Shown here piece by piece: positions 7,780 through 12,724 of a stretch of 12,724 nt of DNA (its first letter is position 1; the number at the start of each line of letters is the position of its first letter). The notes beneath the pieces are model-generated. The model was not told where the DNA came from. It saw nothing but the letters and a program-made list of their open reading frames with translations, and searched no databases. The DNA lies in contig JBBQXY010000165.1 in NCBI GenBank assembly GCA_038209195.1, positions 1 to 12,724 on the forward strand, in the 5' to 3' direction. The position numbers were made by a program, and so were the translations under genes. The stretch comes from JBBQXY01 sp038209195 (GTDB taxonomy: Bacteria > Chloroflexota > Ktedonobacteria > Ktedonobacterales > Ktedonobacteraceae).

Positions 7780-7908
7780 TTCCTGGTGCCTGACTTTCGT
7801 AGAGACACGAGCTGGCCTGGAACGTGTAAAAGGGACAGAATCACCCCCTTTCCTATCTTTCGGGAATAGTTTTGCGGGAACGTTGCTTTCAGTTGTTGTG
7901 CTGTAGTG
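7780..7908 (-). other. 129-base gap between permease fragment and binding protein, no clear element
   Basis: This gap is longer than the others in the operon. On the minus strand it contains TTCCCG twice about 16 bases apart, and a TTGACC hexamer near the binding-protein start without a convincing -10 partner. I see no hairpin with a U-run. A secondary promoter is possible but not supported. Confidence 0.3.
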
Positions 7909-8320
7909 TCAGGAAAGAGACGAGATGCGGCGGCGTCTGAATTGATCCCAGAAGACGGCGAGCCAGATTACCGCACCAATGATGACTTGTTGATAGAAAG
8001 AGTTGATATCCAGTAATACTGATCCATTGTGGATGAGCGCGATAAGAAACGCACCAATGAGCGTGCCAAGGATAGTGCCCTGACCTCCAAAGAGGCTCGC
8101 CCCACCAATAACGGCGGCGGCGATCACATCTAACTCAAGTCCCAGACCAAAATTGGGCTGGCCTGAATAGACGCGTGAGGAAGCGACCATACCACCGAAG
8201 CCCGCGAGTACGCCTAAGATGACATAGACGACAATGAGGTATTTACGCACGGAGATGCCGGAAAGTCGTGCCGCCTCCCGATTGGAGCCCAGCGCATAGG
8301 TATAGCGCCCCAGGCGCGCC
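7909..8320 (-). pseudogene. CUT2 sugar ABC transporter permease (RbsC type), C-terminal fragment
   Basis: About 137 C-terminal residues of an inner-membrane permease remain out of the usual 320-340. The fragment begins in the conserved cytoplasmic loop: RLGRYTYALGSN, then REAARLSGISVRKY. It continues through the membrane segments LIVVYVILGVLAGFGGMV, the ELDVIAAAVIGGASLFGGQG signature and the last helices, and ends normally at a TGA. The ATG at 8250 is an internal methionine, not a true start. Upstream, homology stops at about 8313-8326 and the frame is closed by a stop at about 8351-8353. Beyond that point the sequence belongs to rhaS on the opposite strand. The fragment cannot form a channel. 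It was probably the second component of a transporter feeding the operon downstream of it. Confidence 0.88.
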
Positions 8321-8635
8321 GCCGCAGCCCGTGCGCTCGAATCGGTGCATCAAGGTGGCAAGGTGGCCTTAACAGGTCTCGGTACGCCCAATCAGTTGCG
8401 CCAGTATGTGAAGGACGGCACGATCAAGGGCTTTGAGTTGTGGGATCCCGGCAACATGGGCTATCTGGCTTATTATGTCGCAGCCTTGTTAATTGAAGGC
8501 AAGATCAAGGGAAATGTTGGCGAGACGTTTACGGCTGGCAAGCTAGGCAGCTTTACCATCGGCGCTAGTAACGTCGTGCTGCTTGGCCCACCAACGGTGT
8601 TCAACAGCGCAAACATCGACCAGTTCAACTTCTAG
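8315..8635 (+). pseudogene. rhaS: Rhamnose ABC transporter substrate-binding protein RhaS, C-terminal fragment
   Basis: Roughly the last 106 residues of a RhaS-type binding protein are present. They include AAARALESVHQGGKVALTGL, then TPNQLRQYVKDGTIKGFELW, DPGNMGYLAYYVAALLIEG, and the terminal segment VVLLGPPTVFNSANIDQFNF. The end is typical of rhamnose-binding proteins (LLGPP-VF...NIDxFxF). There is no signal peptide, N-lobe or start. The GTG at 8345 is an internal valine codon, since family-like sequence continues upstream of it to about 8315. Immediately beyond, the DNA codes for a permease on the other strand. The rhamnose mutarotase gene follows 90 bases downstream, which confirms the rhamnose assignment. 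Without its N-lobe the fragment cannot bind sugar. Confidence 0.88.
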
Positions 8636-8660
8636 GCTGCTTCGCCATTGTACTGGGAGG

Positions 8661-8688
8661 CATGCGGAGAGAATATCTTCTCCGCATG
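8661..8688 (+). promoter_or_regulatory. Intercistronic hairpin between rhaS fragment and rhaM
   Basis: CATGCGGAGA (8661-8670) and TCTCCGCATG (8679-8688) form a perfect 10-bp stem around an 8-base loop. G-U and G-C pairs may extend the base. A C-run rather than a U-run follows, so it is not a standard terminator. It parallels the hairpin after the other binding-protein gene (6654-6684). It probably protects the 3' end of the binding-protein mRNA. Confidence 0.6.
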
Positions 8689-8724
8689 TCCCCCCCGGAT
8701 GGTTCATGAAGGGAGCGTTGTTCT

Positions 8725-9039
8725 ATGCAGCGCATCGCTTTTACGATGAGGATCAAGCCCGGCACAGAGGAAGAGTATCGACGACGCCACCAGCAGGTCT
8801 GGCCGGAGCTCCTGGCTGATCTCAAGGCGGCAGGATGCAAAAACTACTCCATCTATCTGCGAGGGACAGAGCTGTTCGCGTATATGGAAGTCGATGATTT
8901 TCAGCGTTATCTGGAGATAATGGCGAGCAGCACGGCCAGTGAACGCTGGGAGGCCCAGATGAGCGATATTTTGCTCCGCGAAACCGAGGGTGCTACAGGT
9001 TTCCCACCCGTTCTTCCCGAAGTATTTCATCTCGATTGA
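8725..9039 (+). CDS. rhaM: L-rhamnose mutarotase
   Basis: The 104-residue protein has exactly the length of RhaM (COG3254), a small cytoplasmic dimer that speeds alpha/beta interconversion of L-rhamnose before isomerisation. The active-site residues known from E. coli RhaM are all present: Tyr18 and His22 in EYRRRHQQVWPEL, Tyr41 in CKNYSIYL, and a Trp at 75 in SERWEAQM. A GAAGGGAG ribosome-binding site lies about 10 bases before the ATG. It is the first intact gene of the rightward rhamnose operon, following the rhaS fragment and preceding rhaI by 67 bases. No damage is seen. Confidence 0.95.
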   Translation: MQRIAFTMRIKPGTEEEYRRRHQQVWPELLADLKAAGCKNYSIYLRGTELFAYMEVDDFQRYLEIMASSTASERWEAQMSDILLRETEGATGFPPVLPEVFHLD

Positions 9040-9106
9040 ACGATGTGAAGCTTCTTGCAAAAAAGTGATTGGCAGTAGTCGCCGTAAAATAAAGGTGAAA
9101 TGTTTT

Positions 9107-10309
9107 ATGAACAATCATTTGAGAAAACAAAACATTGATAGTGACGCCATTGTAGAGAAGATTCAACACTTCACCATCGAGACGCCCTCATGGGGTTACG
9201 GCGATTCTGGCACGCGCTTCAAGGTCTTCCATTGGCCAGGCGCGGCTCGTACTCTGCGCGAGAAGCTGGCTGACGCAGCCCAGGTCAACGCGGTGATGGG
9301 GGTCTGTCCAAGCGTTGCCATTCACATCCCTTGGGACATGGAAGCTGATTGGCACGCCGTGAAAGCCGAGGCACAGGCCCTTGGTTTGCGCATTGGTGCG
9401 GTCAACCCCAATCTCTTTCAGGAAGAGAGCTATCGTCTCGGTAGCCTGAGCCACAGTGATAAGTCGGTGCGGCAACGAGGCATCGAGCATGTGCTCGAAT
9501 GCATCCAGATCGCGCAAGCAGTTGACTCCGACATCCTCAGCCTCTGGTTAGCCGAAGGCACCAACTATCCCGGTCAAGATAGCTTACGCCATCGTAGACA
9601 TCGCCTGTTGGAATCTCTTCAGACCATCTACGCGGCCCTCCCTGCTGGTATGCGCCTTCTGATCGAGTACAAGTTTTTCGAGCCAGCCTTCTATTCCACC
9701 GACCTCCCCGACTGGGGAACCTCGCTACTCATGGCCCAGAAACTGGGGCCACAGGCCGAGGTACTGGTGGATACCGGTCACCACCCGCAAGGCACCAATA
9801 TCCCACAGATTGTCGCGCAACTGCTCGATGAAGGGCGACTAGGCGGTTTCCATTTCAATGACCGCAAGTATGCCGATGATGATCTGATCGCGGGCTCGCT
9901 CAACCCTTTCGAGCTTTTCTGCATTTTCAACGAAATCGTCGATGCCAGTGACGAAGGCAATGCCAACGCTGGGCGCATTGCCTACATGATCGACCAATCG
10001 CACAACATCGAACCGAAGATCGAGGCGATGATTCAGAGTGTCTATAACATACAGATCGCCTATGCCAAAGCATTACTGGTAGATCGCGCCGCACTGCGCC
10101 AGGCGCAGCAGGAAAACTCTGTGTTGGGGGCGTATCGTGTGCTACAGGCGGCCTATGAGACGGATGTGCGCCCACTGCTGACCGAGGCGCGCACACGGCA
10201 GGGGCTTCATCCCGATCCCTTCGCGACATTTGCAGCCAGTGGCTATGCTGAGCGCGTAGCCCTGGAGCGCACGGCTCTCGCTACCGCCAGTGGCTATCCC
10301 GGTGCTTAG
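9107..10309 (+). CDS. rhaI: L-rhamnose isomerase, RhaI (Pseudomonas stutzeri) type
   Basis: The frame is open from 8990, but translation should start at the ATG at 9107, after an AAGGTGA site and outside the rhaM gene. This gives 400 residues. The protein is a TIM-barrel isomerase that converts L-rhamnose to L-rhamnulose with two divalent metals. All metal ligands known from the P. stutzeri enzyme are found at an almost constant offset. Site 1 is Glu187 (LIEYK), Asp222 (VDTGHH), His249 (FHFND) and Asp296 (MIDQSHN). Site 2 is His225, Asp257 and Asp259 (KYADDD). It should therefore be active, and some enzymes of this type also accept other rare sugars. A repeat element begins directly at its stop codon, and the aldolase/dehydrogenase gene follows 230 bases downstream. 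No rhamnulokinase gene lies in the window. Confidence 0.95.
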   Translation: MNNHLRKQNIDSDAIVEKIQHFTIETPSWGYGDSGTRFKVFHWPGAARTLREKLADAAQVNAVMGVCPSVAIHIPWDMEADWHAVKAEAQALGLRIGAVNPNLFQEESYRLGSLSHSDKSVRQRGIEHVLECIQIAQAVDSDILSLWLAEGTNYPGQDSLRHRRHRLLESLQTIYAALPAGMRLLIEYKFFEPAFYSTDLPDWGTSLLMAQKLGPQAEVLVDTGHHPQGTNIPQIVAQLLDEGRLGGFHFNDRKYADDDLIAGSLNPFELFCIFNEIVDASDEGNANAGRIAYMIDQSHNIEPKIEAMIQSVYNIQIAYAKALLVDRAALRQAQQENSVLGAYRVLQAAYETDVRPLLTEARTRQGLHPDPFATFAASGYAERVALERTALATASGYPGA

Positions 10310-10352
10310 AGCTTATTCGGGAACCTGAATGCCCGCCGTTTTCAAAATGTAG

Positions 10353-10373
10353 TGATGCCCCTTGTGGGCATCA
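10353..10373 (+). repeat. Small hairpin inside the MITE-like element
   Basis: TGATGCCC (10353-10360) and GGGCATCA (10366-10373) pair perfectly over 8 bp around the loop CTTGT. No U-run follows. The right arm overlaps the first copy of the adjacent 21-base tandem repeat. Confidence 0.55.
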
Positions 10374-10417
10374 GGGGGATGGGACGCGGCATCAGGGGGA
10401 TGGGGCGCGGCATCAGG
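10368..10417. repeat. 21-base tandem repeat, about 2.4 copies
   Basis: Two full copies (10368-10388 and 10389-10409) differ at one base, and a partial third copy follows (10410-10417). Each copy begins GCATCAGGGGGATGGG and ends CGCG. The unit is a multiple of three, so it reads through as a repeated heptapeptide on either strand, but no gene is supported. The tandem array lies inside the inverted repeats of the MITE-like element and may vary in copy number. Confidence 0.8.
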
Positions 10418-10539
10418 TCGGTTTCCGAATAAGCGCTTAGTAGCGACTCGTCTTATAGCAATATAGTAAGTATCGCTTCTCGCTGGCAGTCCTGTACGGA
10501 TGCCCTGGCGGCCTAACGCAGAAAAAGGATACAACAAGC

Positions 10540-12609
10540 ATGACAAATACTTCCCCGTCAACGACGCTGGCACAACTCGTGGCCCGTTCACGTCAATTGG
10601 GAGCCGATCGTACAGTCTGTAATTGGGGAGGGGGTAACACCTCCGCCAAGGCAGATGAGGTCGATTTTCGTGGTCGTTCAACGCGCATTTTGTGGGTCAA
10701 AGGCTCCGGTTCTGACTTGGCGAGCGTGACGGAAGCCTCGTTTACTGGTCTGTATTTGGACGATGTGCTGCCTCTGCTGGAGCGAGCATACATGAGCGAT
10801 AGCGAGATGGTGGAGTATCTTGCCCACTGCTTCTACGAACCGAGTCGTCCGCGCCCTTCCATCGAGACGCTCTTACACGGCTTTCTCCCCTACGCCCATA
10901 TCGATCACACGCATGCCGATGCCACCAACTATTTCGCCTGTGCCGCTGATGGCGAGAAGTTGGCGCGTGAGTGCTTTGGCGACGATTTGATCTGGATTCC
11001 GTATCGTCGACCTGGCTTTGGGCTGGCCCGTGACGTCGCCTTAGCGGTCCGCGCCAAGCCAGACGTGAGGCTCGTCATCCTAGCAAAACATGGTCTCATC
11101 ACCTGGGGTGAGACCGACGAGGACTGCTACGCCTCGACACTCTCAACCATTGCCCAAGCACGTGATTACGTCGAAGCCCGTATCGCCCGTGCTGATCGCG
11201 CCCTCTTTGGAGGCCTTCGCGTCACCCCACTGACAGCCGAGGAACGGCGCGCCATCGCGGCGCAGGTCGCGCCCATCTTGCGCGGACTGGTCTCGGCAGA
11301 GAAACGGCAGATCATGCGTTTTGAAGACGGGGACGATGTGCTAGCTTTTGCCAGCAGCCAAGACGCGCCGCACCTGACGACTATCGGCGCGGCCTGTCCC
11401 GATCACTTGGTGCATACCAAACCCTGGCCTTTGCTCGTCGATTGGACGCCAGAGCAGGACAGCGCAGCTCTCGCTTCGTCCTTACAAGAAGCAGTAACGG
11501 CGTATGTCGCAAAGTACCAGCGCTACTTGGAAGCAAACGAGCAGCAAAACCTTGATCCCGATGCCGCCGCTCCTGTCTATCGTGCGAGTGATGCTGTCTC
11601 TGATCCACACCCGCGTGTAATCCTGATTCCTGGCGTAGGCATGTTCACCACCGGCAAAGACGCTACCATGGCCGACGTCTCCGCCCAACTCTATCACCGC
11701 GCCATTGCCGTAATGCGTGGTGCAGAGGCTTGTGGAGGCTTCATCTCACTTAGCGATGCCGAGAGTTACGCGGTGGAATACTGGCCGCTCGAACAATACA
11801 AACTGAAAATGGCCCCCCCTGAGCGCGAATTTGCGCGGCATGTCGTGCTGGTGACAGGCGCAGCGGGCGGCATCGGTTCAGCCACCTGTCGGCGCATCGC
11901 ACAAGACGGAGGACATATCGTCGCCACCGACATTGACCTCGCGGGAGCCGAGCAGGTGGCGGCGTACCTGAATCAGCACTTTGGCAGTGGACGAGCGGTC
12001 GCCGTGAAAATGGATGTCACCAACGAGGAGAGTGTGCGTGCAGCTTTTGTGCAGGCGTCGCTGGCTTTCGGTGGCGTCGATGTCACCGTCAACAATGCCG
12101 GGCTGGCCTCCAGCGCATCCATCACCGAGACAACCCTGGCAGAGTGGAACAAGAACTGGAATGTGCTAGCCACCGGCTACTTCCTCGTGTCGCGTGAAGC
12201 TTTCCGGCTGCTCGAGGCGCAGAAGCGCGGGGGCAACCTGGTTTTCATTGCCAGCAAAAACGCGCTGGTCGCGGGCAAGAACGCCGCCGCGTATTCGACT
12301 GCCAAAGCCGCCGAAGCGCATCTGGCGCGCTGCCTGGCGGAAGAAGGCGGGCAGTTTGGCATTCGTGTCAACACCGTCAATCCCGATGCCGTGCTGGCTG
12401 GCTCGCGCATCTGGGGCAGTTCCTGGCGACAAGAGCGTGCGGCAACCTATGGCGTGGCCCCTGACCAACTGGAAGAAGTGTACCGCAAACGAACGACGCT
12501 GGGGGTCAATATTCTGCCGGAGGATATCGCCGAGGCGGTGGCGTTCTTCGCGTCGCCGACTCGTTCAAGCAAGAGCACCGGCAATACAGGGTCTGTGAAT
12601 TATTGCTGA
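10540..12609 (+). CDS. rhaE: Bifunctional rhamnulose-1-phosphate aldolase/short-chain dehydrogenase with an altered C-terminus
   Basis: This fusion enzyme (RhaEW type) cleaves L-rhamnulose-1-phosphate to dihydroxyacetone phosphate and L-lactaldehyde, then handles lactaldehyde with a dehydrogenase. Residues about 10-400 are a class II aldolase with NWGGGNTSAK, WVKGSGSDL, Glu109 (SIETLLHG) and zinc histidines His123, His125 (IDHTHAD) and His184 (AKHGLITWG). From about 433 an SDR domain follows, with VTGAAGGIG at 438-446, NNAG at 518-521, Ser572 and the Tyr585-xxx-Lys589 pair. The ATG at 10540 has an AAAGGA site upstream. The 689 residues are slightly short. The family end (SSKTTGN, then a VDGG segment and PAAFPR-like tail) is cut after SSKSTGN and replaced by TGSVNYC and a stop. 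This change coincides with a probable IS end at 12586-12588. The SDR half may be destabilised; the aldolase half should fold. Confidence 0.9.
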   Translation: MTNTSPSTTLAQLVARSRQLGADRTVCNWGGGNTSAKADEVDFRGRSTRILWVKGSGSDLASVTEASFTGLYLDDVLPLLERAYMSDSEMVEYLAHCFYEPSRPRPSIETLLHGFLPYAHIDHTHADATNYFACAADGEKLARECFGDDLIWIPYRRPGFGLARDVALAVRAKPDVRLVILAKHGLITWGETDEDCYASTLSTIAQARDYVEARIARADRALFGGLRVTPLTAEERRAIAAQVAPILRGLVSAEKRQIMRFEDGDDVLAFASSQDAPHLTTIGAACPDHLVHTKPWPLLVDWTPEQDSAALASSLQEAVTAYVAKYQRYLEANEQQNLDPDAAAPVYRASDAVSDPHPRVILIPGVGMFTTGKDATMADVSAQLYHRAIAVMRGAEACGGFISLSDAESYAVEYWPLEQYKLKMAPPEREFARHVVLVTGAAGGIGSATCRRIAQDGGHIVATDIDLAGAEQVAAYLNQHFGSGRAVAVKMDVTNEESVRAAFVQASLAFGGVDVTVNNAGLASSASITETTLAEWNKNWNVLATGYFLVSREAFRLLEAQKRGGNLVFIASKNALVAGKNAAAYSTAKAAEAHLARCLAEEGGQFGIRVNTVNPDAVLAGSRIWGSSWRQERAATYGVAPDQLEEVYRKRTTLGVNILPEDIAEAVAFFASPTRSSKSTGNTGSVNYC

Positions 12610-12638
12610 GAGACAAAGGCCCCTCCATCTGCTAAGAT
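12610..12638 (+). promoter_or_regulatory. Candidate promoter for the gene starting at 12683
   Basis: GAGACA (12610-12615) and TAAGAT (12633-12638) are spaced by 17 bp, with a TG one base before the -10, as in an extended -10 promoter. The -35 is weak. Position fits a promoter inside an IS left end driving the transposase. Confidence 0.35.
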
Positions 12639-12682
12639 AGAACTGTCCAGTTTTGATCATCGCAGAAAAAGGAGCCTTCCTC

Positions 12683-12724
12683 ATGCATTCTACCGCACAG
12701 TCTCTCTCGTTGCCGGAGCTATCT
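12683..12724 (+). CDS. Start of an unidentified gene, possibly a transposase (3' end outside window)
   Basis: Only 14 codons are visible: MHSTAQSLSLPELS. An AAAAAGGAG ribosome-binding site lies 7-8 bases before the ATG, which makes the start convincing. The context, straight after a broken aldolase/dehydrogenase gene, suggests the transposase of the inserted element. The visible residues do not identify a family. Confidence 0.5.
   Translation, partial: MHSTAQSLSLPELS

Larger units (their letters stand above)
10310..10434. mobile_element. MITE-like element with terminal inverted repeats and 7-bp target duplication
   Basis: The 125-bp element is bounded by inverted repeats GCTTATTCGGGAACC (10311-10325) and GGTTTCCGAATAAGC (10420-10434), matching at 14 of 15 positions. 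The flanks are GCTTAGA (10304-10310) and GCTTAGT (10435-10441), a 7-bp direct repeat with one mismatch, as expected of a target-site duplication. If the left flank is counted as host DNA, the element proper is 10311-10434. It codes for nothing convincing and contains a hairpin and a short tandem repeat. The insertion lies at the rhaI stop codon and keeps it intact. A non-autonomous transposon moved by a transposase encoded elsewhere is the natural reading; copies elsewhere in the genome would prove it. Confidence 0.65.
12587..12724 (+). mobile_element. Probable left end of an insertion sequence (right end outside window)
   Basis: Homology to the aldolase/dehydrogenase stops abruptly at about 12586. 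The next bases (CAGGGTCTGTGAATTATTGC) do not continue the gene in any frame. Within 100 bases a new gene begins with a strong ribosome-binding site. This is the usual picture of an IS inserted into the end of a gene. The right end, terminal repeat and target duplication are not in the window. An ISAs1- or IS4-like element is only a guess. Confidence 0.45.

Noticed and set aside
7909..8250. A 113-residue stand-alone membrane protein from ATG 8250
   Set aside because: The frame continues upstream with conserved permease sequence (LGRYTYALGSN). The ATG is an internal codon that replaces the usual residue before the RKY segment.
8345..8635. A small stand-alone gene starting at GTG 8345
   Set aside because: The family-like RhaS sequence continues upstream of the GTG to about 8315 without a start, so it is a truncated gene rather than a small protein.
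8990..9106. 39-residue N-terminal extension of rhaI
   Set aside because: It overlaps the end of rhaM, is unlike the family, and a good ribosome-binding site precedes the ATG at 9107.
10368..10417. CRISPR array
   Set aside because: The 21-base units are directly adjacent with no spacers, and there are only about 2.4 copies.
10313..10681. 122-codon minus-strand frame with repeated HPPDA peptides
   Set aside because: It is created by the 21-base tandem repeat in the MITE-like element, and the rest is antisense to the aldolase gene.

Overview
The window looks like chromosomal DNA of a GC-moderate, transposon-rich soil bacterium. The best guess is the class Ktedonobacteria (Chloroflexota). The reasons are the CUT2-type sugar transporters, a class II aldolase/SDR fusion for rhamnulose-1-phosphate, a surface protein with a Thr-Pro-rich stalk, and a MITE-like repeat. 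The taxonomic call is inference.

Layout. (1) 2-592 (+): the C-terminal effector domain of a LacI-family repressor, cut by the window edge. (2) 698-2150 (+): two overlapping genes for membrane/surface proteins, a Pro/Gln-rich two-TM protein and a secreted Thr-Pro-stalk protein. (3) 2203-8320 (-): a sugar operon read right to left. It holds a CUT2 permease fragment, a sugar-binding lipoprotein, an L-galactonate-5-dehydrogenase-like Zn alcohol dehydrogenase, a tagaturonate epimerase (UxaE), an aldo/keto reductase and a COG3618 lactonase. Together these form a coherent route: L-galactose to L-galactonolactone to L-galactonate to D-tagaturonate to D-fructuronate. (4) 8315-12609 (+): an L-rhamnose operon with the C-terminal piece of the rhamnose-binding protein RhaS, then rhaM (mutarotase), rhaI (isomerase) and the rhaE-type aldolase/dehydrogenase. 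(5) 12587-end: probably the left end of an insertion sequence with the first codons of its transposase.

Most striking is the decay. The permease and the rhamnose-binding protein are each missing their 5' part and meet head to head at about 8313-8326. One deletion across two formerly divergent operons would explain this, and it would have removed both promoter regions, the ATPases and the remaining permeases. Further damage follows. The lactonase has one in-frame amber codon (2695-2697). The aldo/keto reductase is frameshifted near 3882, with its true N-terminus intact in another frame. The rhamnulose-phosphate aldolase/dehydrogenase has lost its normal C-terminus at about 12586. A 125-bp MITE-like element with a near-perfect 7-bp target duplication sits at the rhaI stop codon. 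Genes that still look intact are the sugar-binding lipoprotein, the alcohol dehydrogenase, uxaE, rhaM and rhaI.

As a system, this was probably an L-sugar (L-galactose plus L-rhamnose) catabolic island. Both sugars occur in plant rhamnogalacturonan. The window shows it partly dismantled.
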